A stretch of DNA of 64,000 bases from JABDGM01 sp963738665 (GCA_963738665.1 CAVTXL010000003.1:558001-622000), one strand, 5' to 3'. Positions 19,647 through 29,622 are shown, counted from the stretch's first letter. Made by a program: numbers and translations. The notes: generated from the sequence alone by a model not told the origin.

Positions 19647-21068
19647 ATGATGCCCGAATGGTCGTATGATGATTGGCCGGAGGAGATTCCGGTTCCGGCA
19701 ACACCCGCGAAGGTTGATTCGCCGGCCACGAGCAATGCGCTGCGGCCGGCGCGCGATGTTCACTACGACGCGGCACTGGCCAGCGTGCGGCAGGCGATCA
19801 ACGACTTTCGCGGCTGCAGCTCGGAGGAGCGCGAGGCGCTGTCGCGCGAGCTCGATCAACTGCAGGGGATGGCGGACAAGCTGGAATCGGGGCGGGTCGA
19901 GATCGTCGTGTTTGGCGAAATCAGCACGGGCAAGAGCGCGCTGATCAATGCACTGGTGGGCGAGGCGGTGACGGACGTCAACGTCCGCGGCGGCTGGACG
20001 AAGGATATTTGGAACGTCGGCTGGATAGGGGCCGGCTATTGCGTGCCGGGATTCGCCGAGTCGCAAGTGGTGCTGATCGATACGCCGGGCTTGAATGAAG
20101 TCGACGGTGCTCAGCGGGCAGAGATGGCGCGGGAAGCGGCGCAGCGTGCCGACCTGGTGCTGTTTGTCACCGATTCGGATTTGAACGAGGTGGAGTATTC
20201 GTCCCTGGTCGAGCTGGCAGCAAGCCACAAGCCGATTCTGCTGGTACTGAACAAGGCCGATCTATATTCACCGCAGGAGCTGGCCGAACTGGTGGCGCTG
20301 TTCCGAGGGACGCGGCTGGCTGGCATTGTCGATCCGGAAAACGTCCTCACGACGAGAGCCAAGCCGCGGCAGGTGGAATACTTTATCGAGACGCCCGATG
20401 GCCGCACGCGCAGCGAATGGCGGCAGCAGCCGACCGACGTCGAAGCGCTGCGCGAGCGGATTCTCGACGTGCTGGCGGCCGAAGGCAAGGCGCTGGTGGC
20501 GCTGAACGCGGCCATGTACGCGGCCGATCGCAGCGATCGAATGGGCGCACTGCGGGTGCGGATGCGGAACGAGAAGGCGACTGCCACGATCTGGAGTTAT
20601 GCCGTGATGAAGTCGCTGGCCGTGGCGCTCAATCCATATCCGGTGGCCGACGTGCTGGGGGGCACGGCCGTGGACGTGACCATGGTGGCCACCTTGGGCA
20701 AGGTGTACGGAATCCCGATCACGACGGCCAACGCCCGCGAGCTGGTGACATCAATCGTCCAAGCGGCGGGCTTGGTATTAGGAGCCGAATGGCTGGTTCA
20801 CGTCGCGGCGTCGCTCTTCAAGGGGTTGACGCTCGGGCTGGGGACGGTGGCGACGGCCCTGCCACAGGGGGCGGCGGCTGGATTTGGCTCGTATGTGGTG
20901 GGCCAGGCTGCGCGGTACTACTTCGAACACGGGGCCAGTTGGGGCCAACAAGGGCCGAAGCGGGTGGTGACGCGGATTCTGGAGAACACCGACAAGCAGT
21001 CGGTGCTCGAGCGACTGAAGGATGAGATTCGCAAGAAGATTTCTCTGAACCGCTACGCGGCAAAGTAG
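19647..21068 (+). CDS. Second dynamin-like GTPase with DUF697-type C-terminus
   Basis: 473 residues, intact; ATG 19647. The GTPase core begins after ~90 residues: P-loop VFGEISTGKSALINALVG, D-T-P-G-L-N-E-V-D, and V-L-N-K-A-D. The C-terminus repeats the pattern of its upstream neighbour (VALNPYPVADVLGGTAVDVT ... ATLGKVYGI ... LTLGLGTVATALPQGAAAGF), with membrane-inserting helices. Unlike the neighbour it has no N-terminal membrane anchor. Tandem GTPases of this kind suggest a heteromeric pair that works on one membrane; that is inference from the 4 bp spacing and shared architecture. Confidence 0.85.
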   Translation: MMPEWSYDDWPEEIPVPATPAKVDSPATSNALRPARDVHYDAALASVRQAINDFRGCSSEEREALSRELDQLQGMADKLESGRVEIVVFGEISTGKSALINALVGEAVTDVNVRGGWTKDIWNVGWIGAGYCVPGFAESQVVLIDTPGLNEVDGAQRAEMAREAAQRADLVLFVTDSDLNEVEYSSLVELAASHKPILLVLNKADLYSPQELAELVALFRGTRLAGIVDPENVLTTRAKPRQVEYFIETPDGRTRSEWRQQPTDVEALRERILDVLAAEGKALVALNAAMYAADRSDRMGALRVRMRNEKATATIWSYAVMKSLAVALNPYPVADVLGGTAVDVTMVATLGKVYGIPITTANARELVTSIVQAAGLVLGAEWLVHVAASLFKGLTLGLGTVATALPQGAAAGFGSYVVGQAARYYFEHGASWGQQGPKRVVTRILENTDKQSVLERLKDEIRKKISLNRYAAK

Positions 21069-21149
21069 CGCCGGGAGTGCGACTGTGTGCGATTGCGTTC
21101 CGCACGAGCTTTTGTTTTTGGCCGACGTGCTCTGCGATCCGCCTCATCA

Positions 21150-21701
21150 CTACGCCGAGCTTTGGCTCGACCGTGCAGCTCGACTCGATGGCCAGACGGC
21201 GACGCAGGCGGCCGCAGCTAGGGCAATCCCGGCGGGAACGAGCAAAAGCAATTTCACGAACTGACTGCGTTGGAGTTGTTGCTGCTCCTTCTCGGGCAGC
21301 CGATAGGAATAGACCTGGAAACCATTTTCCAGTTGAGCGTGGTTGTCGATCCACCACTTCCAAGCGGCGGCAGGTGTAACTTCGTCGAGCTGCGCGGCGA
21401 GCCTCTTCTGCATCGCCGCCGTATCGAAAGCAGGCGGTCTGGGTTCATTGAGATGCAACCACAGGCTCGCCGACGCCGGCACGGCCGCAGCAATCAGCAA
21501 GGCGGCGACGACGCCGTAGCGCGGCCGCCAATCGCGGCGGGGGGAGGCAGAATCAAATTCGTCGAGAGGCAACTCGCGAAGACGGCGCAAGGGCGGTACG
21601 TCGAGCGGCCTCCCGCAGCGGCAGACAACCTGTCCGCCGGCCTGACCTAACTCAACCGGTACCGCTTGGCCGCAGTTGCAGGACAATAAGTAGCGGGGCA
21701 T
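21150..21701 (-). CDS. Small membrane protein with N-terminal zinc-ribbon-like motif
   Basis: 183 residues; ATG 21701. The N-terminus has C-N-C-G ... C-R-C-G, a plausible short zinc ribbon (residues ~8-33). It is followed by a basic region, one membrane helix (YGVVAALLIAAAVPASASLW), an extracytoplasmic helical part (AAMQKRLAAQLDEVTPAAAW) and a second helix near the end (VKLLLLVPAGIALAAAACVA). No family was recognised with confidence. It is convergent with the second GTPase, with ~80 bp between ends. Confidence 0.6.
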   Translation of the reverse strand: MPRYLLSCNCGQAVPVELGQAGGQVVCRCGRPLDVPPLRRLRELPLDEFDSASPRRDWRPRYGVVAALLIAAAVPASASLWLHLNEPRPPAFDTAAMQKRLAAQLDEVTPAAAWKWWIDNHAQLENGFQVYSYRLPEKEQQQLQRSQFVKLLLLVPAGIALAAAACVAVWPSSRAARSSQSSA

Positions 21702-22601
21702 GACCGGTCTCACAACTATTGGCCGCAGCGCATACGCCGCAACTCATTGTTTTGCAAAGAGATGCGTCGACGCGTGACCCGCACGACGGGCGCCGGCGCG
21801 AGTGCTTGAATCGCAGCCAGCAAGGGTAGCGCCATTCCTATCGTAGCGATTTTTCGGCCTTTGGCTATGGACTGGATTGTAGCAGTGCTTAGAATTGAGA
21901 GGCTCAATCATTTCAATTAGCCTTTGCCACGGTGGGCCGGCAGTGGCTAGGCGGGGGCAAGTTGGAATGTTCATGGACGCGGCGCCACGGGGGGAACAGC
22001 GTGAAACGATTCCGCGCTGGGCGGGCTGTGTTTCTGCGAACGGGGTCGTCGAGTTTTCTCGACGGGGGGCTGGGCAATATGATGCGAGTCCGTCAATTGT
22101 TGGACGCGTCACAGTCTCTCACCGTCGAACCGCCGCACGTGCCGGTCGAAACTTTCACGCGCGCTATCGGTTTACCTTTAGATTGCACGGGAATCCGTCT
22201 CTCACGTGCCGGCAGGCAAGTTGAACGGACAGGCTAGCAGAATTCGTTTTCGGCCGAGCGCTGACCCGACGCGGTTGTGTTCGGCCGTGGGTAAACATTT
22301 CGATCAGGTAAGCGTTACCGCCTGACGTTGAAGTTCTCCTTCGCGTAATTTTTTACCAAATGCGCAAAACATTGAGACGTCCGGCGGGTGGGTGTTAGAA
22401 TTAGTTGTCATTCGCCAATTCCGGCAATTTCACCGTGAGGTCGGTTCGTCTCGCGCCGCAGCTTTACGGCCTGTTGATTCCAGTGCTTGTCCGGTATCTG
22501 TGCGTCTCGCAGGGGGCCGACCTACCAAGGCGCCTGCACCCAGTTGCTAACACAGCACGTCGAACGATGAAGGCGAAATTGGATAATCGTCCAAATAATG
22601 C
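21702..22601. other. 900 bp without a supported gene, upstream of the sigma factor
   Basis: Several short open frames exist on both strands but none has a recognisable motif, good codon pattern or RBS. Around 22015-22240 the reading is weakly protein-like (VKRFRAGRAVFLRTG) without any family signal. The long leader of the sigma gene lies at the right end, where a composite or regulated promoter is plausible; no clear -35/-10 pair is visible. Confidence 0.4.
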
Positions 22602-24245
22602 GTGACCTCCTCACGGTTTATTTTTGATCGCTCACGGACACCCAACCATTTGGTAGGAGTGCAAAAGTTGTACGAATCTCTATTGGATCATGATCTCGAG
22701 GATGATGCGACAGATGTCAACGACGTGGTCAGCGACCTGGACGAAAAGGTCTTGGACGCCGAAACCGACGACGCCGACGCCTTAAACGGGCGGGGAGACG
22801 AGCAGGACGGGGCCGAAAGCGGCGAAGGGCAGGATCTGGACGCCGAGGGCCTGCTTGAAGTTGGTGATACGGAATCCTGGTCGGATGATCCCGTGCGGAT
22901 GTACCTCACCCAGATGGGTGAGATTCCGCTCTTGACGCGGAAGGAAGAAATCTGCCTGGCCCGGAGGATCGAAATCACCCGGGCGGCTTTCCGCCGCAAG
23001 CTTTTGTGCTGCGATTATGTGATCCGCAGCGCGGCCAAGGTGCTGCACCGCGTGTACCGCGGCGAATTGCCGTTCGACCGCACGGTGCAAGTTTCGGTGA
23101 CCGATCGACTGGAAAAAGACCAGATTCTGGGCCGGTTACCGCATAACCTCTCGACGCTCGATCGACTCCTTGAGCGGAACGCCGAGGATTATCGCATCGC
23201 CAGCAGCAAGAGCGGTCGCCTTTCCGATCGAAAGGCCGCTTGGAAGCGGCTCAGCCGGCGGCGGTGCCGGGCTGTGTTGTTGGTCGAGGAGCTCGGTCTG
23301 CGGACGGGGCGCATTGAGCCGATGATCGGACAGCTTGAGCAGTTCAGTCAGCGGATCGATTTTCTAAAGTCGCAGCTCGACCAGATGAAGGCCGAGAAGC
23401 GGCCAGCCGCTGAGCGTAAGCCGCTATTGGTCGAGTACCGCAACATCTTGCGGGCGCTGCAAGAGACGCCCACCAGCCTGCGGAATCGCATCCTCGCGAT
23501 CAAGGGCGTGTACAGCGAATACCAGCGGGCCAAGCGCGGCCTTTCCGAAGGCAACCTGCGGCTGGTGGTGTCGATCGCCAAGAAATATCGCAACCGCGGC
23601 CTCTCTTTCCTCGATTTGATCCAGGAAGGCAACGCCGGCCTGATGCGGGCGGTGGACAAGTTCGAGTATCGCCGCGGCTTCAAGTTCTGCACGTACGCCA
23701 CCTGGTGGATTCGCCAGGCGATCACCCGCGCCGTGGCCGACCAGAGCCGCACGATCCGCATTCCGGTCCACATGGTGGAAACGATGAGCCGCGTGCGGAA
23801 CGTCTCGCGGCAGCTCTTGCAGCGGCTGGGCCGCGAGCCCTCGATCGAAGAGACGGCCCGGGCCGCCGATTGCACGATCGAAGAGGCCCGCCGCGTGCTG
23901 GCGATGAGCCGCTACCCGATCAGCCTCGACCGGCCGGTCGGCAACAGTGAAGACAGCCATTTTGGCGATCTTCTGCCCGATTCGGGCGCAGAGAGCCCAG
24001 CGATCGGCGCCGGCCATGAGATGCTCCGCGGCCAAATCTCGAAGGTCCTCAAAACGCTCAGCTATCGCGAGCGCGAGATCATCAAGCTCCGCTACGGCCT
24101 GGGCGACGGTTACAGCTACACGCTGGAGGAAGTCGGCCACATCTTCAAGGTCACCCGCGAGCGGATTCGCCAGATCGAGGCCAAGGCAGTTCGCAAACTG
24201 CAGCAACCCAGCCGCAGCGCGGAGCTGATTGGGTTTTTGGATTGA
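22602..24245 (+). CDS. RNA polymerase sigma factor, sigma-70 group (RpoD-like)
   Basis: 547 residues from GTG 22602; an acidic N-terminal ~90 residues (DLEDDATDVNDVVSDLDE) comes first. Region 1.2 is DPVRMYLTQMGEIPLLTRKE. About 200 residues of poorly conserved helical sequence follow, then region 2 (NLRLVVSIAKKYRNRGLSFL, DLIQEGN, the -10-binding YATWWIRQAITRAVADQSRT), region 3 (VRNVSRQLLQRLGREPSIEE) and region 4 with the -35-binding helix (YTLEEVGHIFKVTRERIRQI). This is the complete layout of a primary or primary-like sigma factor with a large non-conserved insert between 1.2 and 2.1. Planctomycetes often carry several such sigmas, so this may not be the main housekeeping one. A strong terminator follows at 24361. 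Confidence 0.92.
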   Translation: MTSSRFIFDRSRTPNHLVGVQKLYESLLDHDLEDDATDVNDVVSDLDEKVLDAETDDADALNGRGDEQDGAESGEGQDLDAEGLLEVGDTESWSDDPVRMYLTQMGEIPLLTRKEEICLARRIEITRAAFRRKLLCCDYVIRSAAKVLHRVYRGELPFDRTVQVSVTDRLEKDQILGRLPHNLSTLDRLLERNAEDYRIASSKSGRLSDRKAAWKRLSRRRCRAVLLVEELGLRTGRIEPMIGQLEQFSQRIDFLKSQLDQMKAEKRPAAERKPLLVEYRNILRALQETPTSLRNRILAIKGVYSEYQRAKRGLSEGNLRLVVSIAKKYRNRGLSFLDLIQEGNAGLMRAVDKFEYRRGFKFCTYATWWIRQAITRAVADQSRTIRIPVHMVETMSRVRNVSRQLLQRLGREPSIEETARAADCTIEEARRVLAMSRYPISLDRPVGNSEDSHFGDLLPDSGAESPAIGAGHEMLRGQISKVLKTLSYREREIIKLRYGLGDGYSYTLEEVGHIFKVTRERIRQIEAKAVRKLQQPSRSAELIGFLD

Positions 24246-24248
24246 CGC

Positions 24249-24333
24249 GTAGGTCAGGCTGTGCCTGACAATTTTGACGGCTGACGGCATTAAACGATCA
24301 TGAGATAATTCGTCAGGCATAGCCTGACCTACC
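24249..24333. repeat. Inverted repeat (GTAGGTCAGGC type) after the sigma gene
   Basis: Left arm GTAGGTCAGGCTGTGCCTGA, right arm TCAGGCATAGCCTGACCTAC. The outer 21-base arms are complementary with few mismatches and each arm is itself a small hairpin (GTCAGGC/GCCTGAC). Confidence 0.8.
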
Positions 24334-24360
24334 ATTCACGGCGGCTCGTCCGCTTCTACC

Positions 24361-24397
24361 AAACCGGCCGCACGGCAATGTGCGGCCGGTTTTTTTG
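24361..24397 (+). terminator. Rho-independent terminator of the sigma gene
   Basis: Perfect 13-bp stem AAACCGGCCGCAC / GTGCGGCCGGTTT with loop GGCAAT, followed by a T run. It lies 116 bp after the sigma stop codon, beyond the inverted repeat. Confidence 0.9.
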
Positions 24398-24592
24398 TTG
24401 TCCGAGGGGCGTACCAAAATCTTCGCCAGGAGCCCTTGACGTTACTTTTTAGTTACGTTATAAATAAGTCACGCAATGACGGCTGGCGAAGCCTCGACGC
24501 TGCATTTGCCCAGACCGCCGCGAGCTCCGGCCGAGTCAGTGGCACACGAACCAGTTTACGGACACTTTTTCCAACCAATCGGAGTCACCCAG

Positions 24593-25030
24593 ATGACACT
24601 CGACGATCTCAAACTCGACATCACGCAGGAAATCGAAATCAAGGCCGCCCCCGGCGACTGCTATCGGAGCATGCTCGAGCAACTGTCGAACATGCGGCCC
24701 AACCCGGAGGCAGACTCGATGCGGCTGGTGCTCGGAGAGTGGCCGGGCGGCCGCTGGTTTCGCGATTTGGGCAATAGCCAGGGACATTTGTGGGGCTTCG
24801 TGCAAGTGATCAAGCCGCCCACGCTGCTGGAGATTACTGGGCCGATGTTCATGTCGTACCCGGCGGCCGGTCATTTGCAATTGCGACTCGCGCCGATTGC
24901 CGGCGGTACGCTCATCACGCTGCGGCACCGCGTGCTGGGCCTCATTGACGAACAACATCGCCAAGGCGTCGACGAAGGCTGGCGGCAGATTCTTGAGCAA
25001 ATCAAACAAGGGGCGGAAGGCAAACGATGA
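24593..25030 (+). CDS. SRPBCC-domain protein (AHSA1/START-like)
   Basis: 145 residues; ATG 24593 with GGAG eight bases upstream. The sequence follows the SRPBCC helix-grip fold: an opening strand (LDITQEIEIKAAPGDCYRSM), a central strand W-P-G-G-R-W-F-R-D-L and a closing helix (QGVDEGWRQILEQIKQGAE). These proteins bind small hydrophobic ligands. The last codons overlap the start of the ArsR gene (ATGA), so the two are translationally coupled. SRPBCC/ArsR pairs are common; the regulator probably controls the pair. Ligand unknown. Confidence 0.8.
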   Translation: MTLDDLKLDITQEIEIKAAPGDCYRSMLEQLSNMRPNPEADSMRLVLGEWPGGRWFRDLGNSQGHLWGFVQVIKPPTLLEITGPMFMSYPAAGHLQLRLAPIAGGTLITLRHRVLGLIDEQHRQGVDEGWRQILEQIKQGAEGKR

Positions 25031-25458
25031 CGCCCGAACTGGATCAAATCTGGAAGGCGCTGGCCGACGAAACGCGGCGGGCGATTCTCGACTTTCTGCG
25101 TAGCGGCCCGCGGCCGACGACGGAAATCGTCGAGCAGTTTCCCGATTTGTCACGGTTTGCCGTGATGAAGCACTTGGATGTGCTGCGGCAAGCGGCGCTC
25201 GTGGTCACGCACGAAGAGGGCCGGCGTCGGATCAACGCACTGAACTCCGTGCCGATCCGCATAATTTATGAGCGCTGGGTGAGCAAGTTTGAGGGCGACT
25301 GGGCGAGCACGCTGTTGCGCGTGAAGGAGGCTGCGGAGCGTTCGGCGAAGGCGGATGCGTCGCCACCCCGTGTTGAAAAGAAGAATGGCGGAGATCGTAA
25401 GCAGCGGCGCCGCCGGAAGGCTGCGAACTTGCCCGGCAGTGCCAAGAGCCAGGAGTGA
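25027..25458 (+). CDS. ArsR-family winged-helix transcriptional regulator
   Basis: 143 residues. The winged helix is at ~8-85: IWKALADETRRAILDFLRSG, then T-T-E-I-V-E-Q-F-P-D-L-S-R-F-A-V-M-K-H-L-D-V-L as the recognition helix and L-V-V-T-H-E-E-G-R-R-R as the wing. No ArsR metal-binding cysteine pair is present, so it belongs to the branch paired with SRPBCC proteins. The C-terminal ~30 residues are lysine/arginine rich (KKNGGDRKQRRRRKAAN). The start overlaps the SRPBCC stop by 4 bases. Confidence 0.88.
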   Translation: MTPELDQIWKALADETRRAILDFLRSGPRPTTEIVEQFPDLSRFAVMKHLDVLRQAALVVTHEEGRRRINALNSVPIRIIYERWVSKFEGDWASTLLRVKEAAERSAKADASPPRVEKKNGGDRKQRRRRKAANLPGSAKSQE

Positions 25459-25673
25459 ATCGGTCCCGCAGTCCAAAGGGGATGAAATGGTCCTCAGCCC
25501 CCTTCAGCCCCGCTTGTTTTGAGGCCATAATACGCCCCAACCGCGCTTCAACGCGGCCAAACGATATTCTGCTCGCCGCGGCGAATCTCGTATACTTTCG
25601 GTGTGGCCTCCGGCTGCTTCCTCGTCCGTAGCTGGGGTTCGCCACGGTTGCATCTTTTGGGGACGTGCGTCCA

Positions 25674-27480
25674 ATGCCGTTCGGCCGCAGCAAAGCTGCT
25701 CGCTCGCCGCTGGCGTCCGCCGGGTATTTGATGCTGTTTGCGCTGCCGTTTGCGGCGGTCGGCATTGGAGTGACCGGTTACGAAGCGTGGACGCTGTGGA
25801 AGATTCACGCCATGCAGTCATGGGTGGAAGTGCCGACAACTCTCACGAAAGTTGACATCGACAGCGACGACGATTCAGACCAGGTGATTGCCGAATACGC
25901 CTATGACTTTCAGGGCCGCAAGTATTCAAGCGACCGCGTGGCCGTCTTTGGCGGCGGCGATAATATCGGCAGCTTTCAGCGCGACGCCTACCGCGAGCTG
26001 AAATGGCACTTCGACCAGAAGCGGCCGTTTCGTTGTTATGTGAATCCGGCCAAGCCGGACGAGGCGGTGCTCTACCGGCAGTTGCGGCCGGAGATGCTGG
26101 TGTTCTTCACGCTGTTCGCGACGACGTTCGGCAGCGCGGGACTGGCGCTGCTTAGTGGGATCGGTGCTTGTTGCACGGGAAGAATCGCGGAATCGGAACC
26201 CGGACGCGCCGCCGGATGAGCCGTGGCTGGCCCGCAACGATTGGGCCAGCGGCCGGCCGCCCGACACCGGTGGAACGAGCGGGTTGGCCGCAAAGCTGCT
26301 CGGCCTGGTCACCGTGTATTGGTTCATCGCGTCCGGGCCGCTGCTCGTGACCCTGCCGGCGATATTCCGCCAACCTGGGGGATTCTCGAAATGGGTGGCG
26401 CTGGCGTATCCAGCAATCGGAGTGCTGCTCGCCGTCGTGTTCGCGCGACAGATCGCGCGGCGGTGGAAATTTGGCCCGTCGGTGTTTGAGATGGCGAACG
26501 TGCCAGGCGTAATTGGCGGCCAGTTGGCGGGCGTGGTGCGAATTGGGCGGTACGTCGACGCGGCCGACGGGTTTCGCCTGAAACTGAGCTGCGTCGAGAA
26601 GCGGCAGAACCGCAACAGCGACAATGAAACGAAAGTGCTGTGGACCGACGAGCGGATGGTAACCGAGCCGATGAGCGACGCCGCGGCCGATGTGACAGCC
26701 GTGCCGGTGCTGTTTGCGATTCCTTTCGACTTGCCGGAAAGCTCGCTACCGAAGGACGAGCGGCAGGTCGAATGGAAGCTGGAGGTGACGGCCGCGGTGC
26801 CGGGCGTCAATTACCAGTCGAGTTTTGAGCTGCCGGTGTTTAAAACGCCCGAGAGCCGGCAGGATTTTTCGCTCGACGCGGACCTGGCCGACGACTATGG
26901 AGCGGCGCCCAGCTCGGACATCGTACTGCGGCAGGCGGGAATCCGCAAAGAGCCGCTGCCGGGCGGCGGCGTGCGGCTGGTGTTTCCGGCGGCGCGGCAA
27001 TGGGGCGTAGCGCTGGGCTTGACCGCGTTCGCGACTGTGTGGGGCGGGGCGATTTGGGTGATGCTCGCCAAGGGAGCACCGATCTTCTTCCCAATTATAT
27101 TCGGCCTGTTTGAGTTTTTGATGGTGGGCTCCGCCCTCGATTTGTGGCTGTATCGCAGCGAGATCGAGGCTTCCCTGAGTGGCATCCAGTTTCGTGGCGG
27201 CTGGTTTGGTTTCGGTCGCGAGCGAATGTATACGCCGGAAGAAATCGCCACCATTCAGACGGCCGAGCAGACGTCGTCCAGCAACAGTGTCTCAACGAAT
27301 ATCGTGATCGTCGACACAAAGGGCCGGCGACGAAGAATTGCGAAAGGCATTTCGAGCAAGCTGGTCGAGCGGGCGGTGCTCGACGAACTAAATCGAGCAC
27401 TTGGCCGCAACTCCCACGCGACGGCCGTGGCCGCAGATGGCGCAGATGAGACCAGATCACTTTTGGATGCGTCGAGCTGA
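25674..27480 (+). CDS. DUF3592-like membrane protein, frameshifted
   Basis: Repaired product ~600 residues; ATG 25674. N-terminal membrane helix (GYLMLFALPFAAVGIGVTGY), then the DUF3592 pattern W-V-E-V-P-T-T-L-T-K-V-D ... A-E-Y-A-Y-D-F-Q-G-R-K-Y-S-S-D-R-V and F-R-C-Y-V-N-P-A-K-P-D-E-A-V-L, and a second helix. Near 26155-26168 the frame shifts; L-V-A-R-E-E-S-R continues one frame over. The second part has two more helices, a large extracytoplasmic beta-rich stretch (LKLSCVEKRQNRNSDNETKV), then two helices near 27010-27160 and a soluble end. No enzymatic motif; role unknown. Confidence 0.75.
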
Positions 27481-27534
27481 CGTTTCAATCACTCATCCGC
27501 GGCAATCTGCGAAATCTGCGGCAACTCCTGGTTG

Positions 27535-28955
27535 TTACCGCGGGCTGAAGCGATACAACCCGGCGCCGTGGGGCTTGATCGTGGCGGCGAAGCTGTCCGT
27601 GAACTGGCCGAGGTCTTCGCCCGCCCATAGGTCGCGGACGTGGCACGCGGCCGGTAGACCGAGCTCGGCGAAAGTTGCCTTAAGCTCTTTGTCTTCCGGC
27701 GGCGAGTTGGTGGCAGCCGGAGTGGGCGGCGCCTGCGACGGCCACGGCGGCCGCGCTGCGGTTGCGGCCCGGCGTTGAAAAACGCAACGTACTTGTCGGG
27801 CGAGTCGGGCACGTCGGCCACCCAGGCAATCAGGCCGTCGCGATTGAACAGCTCGTGGCCGCCCGTGCAGTGCTGATTAACGGCCAGCACTTCGTCGTTG
27901 GTGATCAATTTGAGCGTGAACTCGTCGTTCGACGGCAAGTCGCCGCCGAACATTAGAGGCGAGCGGAACATGGCCCAAAGGGTCATCACGGTGAGCTGTT
28001 CATCGTGCGTGAAGCCACTCATGCGTTCCGGGCCGCGCTCGGGGCGAACGATTTTGCCGAATGGGAGCATGTCGGCATCGGGCCAGTGGCCGGGGCCGGT
28101 GAACGGGGCCCAGTTTTTCGTGCGCACGAATTGCTCATAGAGGGCGGGCCAGTTGTCCCAAAAGTCGTCGGAGATCCGCCACAGATTGGCATGCGTCTGG
28201 GCGTGTTCGGCCTCGTCGATGGGCGTCGCGCCGGGCGACATGCTGAGCACGATCGGCCGGCCAGTGGCGTCAATGGCCTTGCGAATCAATTCGATCTCGT
28301 CCTTGTGGTACGGCCGCGAGAGGTCGTCGATCTTGATGTAATCGATGCCCCAATCGGCGTAGAGCTGCATCACCGAGTTGTAATACGCCTGGGCGCCGGG
28401 CCGGTCGGCTTCGACGGTATAATTGTCGCGGAGCCACGGGCACTGTTGGCGGCGGCTAAAAATGTCGGCGGCGGTGACGCCTTGGGCGCCGAGAATCGGC
28501 GTCTTTTCGCTGACGGCCTTCACCGGCACGCCGCGCATCAGGTGGATGCCGAACTTGAGGCCCTTCTCGTGAATGTAATCGGCCAGCGGCTTGAAGCCTT
28601 TGCCCCCGGCGGCCGAGGGGAAGCGATTGACGGCCGGCGTGTAGCGGCCGTGCTCATCCATCGTAAAGCGAGGATCGGTCTGGTTGTAGCCGCCCGGCTT
28701 GTCGTTTTCGACGTACCAGCGGATATCGACGACGATGTATTGCCAGCCGTGCGACTTGAGGTGCTCGGCCATGTAGTCGGCGTTGGCCTTGACCTCGGCC
28801 TCGACGACGGTCGGGCCGTAGCAATCCCAGCTATTCCAGCCCATAGGCGGCGTGGGGGCCCAGGAGAGGAATGGGGGCTGCTCGGTGTCAGGAACACTCT
28901 GGGCGCATGCCGGGTGCGCGCTGAGACAAAATCCCAGCAGCACCGGCAGCAGCAC
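27535..28955 (-). CDS. Alpha-galactosidase, GH27, frameshifted near its end
   Basis: Repaired product ~473 residues, exported. GTG 28955 is chosen because it directly opens a signal peptide (VLLPVLLGFCLSAHPACAQ); longer in-frame reading upstream passes through a heptad repeat. GH27 marks: T-P-P-M-G-W-N-S-W-D-C-Y-G, D-Y-I-K-I-D-D-L (nucleophile Asp) and W-R-I-S-D-D-F-W-D-N-W (acid/base Asp). The frame shifts at ~27770 after K-Y-V-A-F-F-N-A-G. Read one frame over, the C-terminal beta-sandwich continues (KATFAELGLPAACHVRDLWA) and ends G-L-Y-R-F-S-P-R at the stop at 27535. It would remove terminal alpha-galactose from oligosaccharides in the periplasm or outside. Confidence 0.88.
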
Positions 28956-28973
28956 ATGAATACAAGAGTATTT

Positions 28974-29098
28974 CGCGCAGAGACGCGGAGGCGCAGAGAA
29001 ATCGAAATAAGACATGCCTCGGTATCGCATTCTCTCAAGCAAGCAAACGACTCCCAACATAAATTAATTTCCTCCGCGTCTCTGCGTCTCTGCGTGAG
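28974..29098. repeat. Heptad-phased inverted repeat (CGCAGAGACG type)
   Basis: CGCAGAG ACGCGGA GGCGCAG AG on the left and CTCCGCG TCTCTGC GTCTCTG CG on the right, complementary across ~65 bp. It overlaps the region upstream of the GH27 start. Confidence 0.75.
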
Positions 29099-29213
29099 AA
29101 TTGTTTTCATGCACTGAAGCTTAGTGTAGCCATTTCGACGCGACGAAACAATTTTTTTCGCGGCGGGGCTTTACACGTTGCTCTTGGGCCACTAGATTGA
29201 GCCACGTTCGACG

Positions 29214-29457
29214 TGCGTTGGTGGTCGGCAGCCCTTAGTTTTGGCTGCCGACGAACAGGGAACCCGGTGCAATTCCGGGACGGCCCCGCCGCTGTAATCG
29301 AGCATAAATAGCCCAACCATTTTGGTCGGGCAGACGCGAAGCAATCTCGTTTGCCATTGCCCCCGCGGCCCTGTCACTGAAATGATCAGGCCCACAGAGT
29401 GGGGCGAGAAGGCGCTGTTTCGCGACAAGCTCGAGAGTCAGAAGACCTACCAACGCC
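29214..29457 (+). promoter_or_regulatory. Cobalamin (B12) riboswitch
   Basis: Conserved core elements in order: P1 left GCGTTGGT at 29214; a stable stem GTCGGCAGCC/GGCTGCCGAC; GGGAACCCGGTGCAATTCCG; CGGCCCCGCCGCTGTAA; a variable arm; GTCACTG; and the closing box GAGTCAGAAGACCTACC, with ACCAACGC pairing back to P1. Together these match the cobalamin riboswitch consensus (GGTGCAA-TCC, CCCGC-CTGTAA, GAGTCAG-A-ACCT-CC). The variable arm contains CCCAACCATTTTGGTCGGG, a copy of the hairpin repeat at 60428-60487. A terminator hairpin follows at 29587, which suggests control by premature termination of the DUF1559/PEP-CTERM genes downstream. Confidence 0.93.
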
Positions 29458-29586
29458 TGGCATGCGGAATCGGCTGCGAGGGCGGCCGCCGTGAGCGTTG
29501 CTTTTTCGAGGATCGCGACTGCGGCGGCGCGTTGTGTCGCGCCGAACCCGCCAGCGAATTGCTATGCGACAAGGCCGTCCCTCGTG

Positions 29587-29619
29587 CGCGGCTGCGCCCG
29601 CCGAAGCACCGCGTTTTTT
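29587..29619 (+). terminator. Probable riboswitch-controlled terminator
   Basis: CGCGG-C-TGC stem pairing with GCA-CCGCG around a 10-base loop, followed by six T (29614-29619). It sits 130 bp after the riboswitch and before the DUF1559 start. Confidence 0.6.
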
Positions 29620-29622
29620 GGG

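Noticed and set aside
21716..21907. Small minus-strand frame (63 codons) upstream of the zinc-ribbon membrane protein
   Set aside because: Position and a short hydrophobic stretch are suggestive, but no RBS or family evidence supports it.
24476..24592. Longer N-terminus for the SRPBCC protein
   Set aside because: ATG 24593 has a good RBS and starts the fold exactly; the extension is proline-rich and unlike the family.
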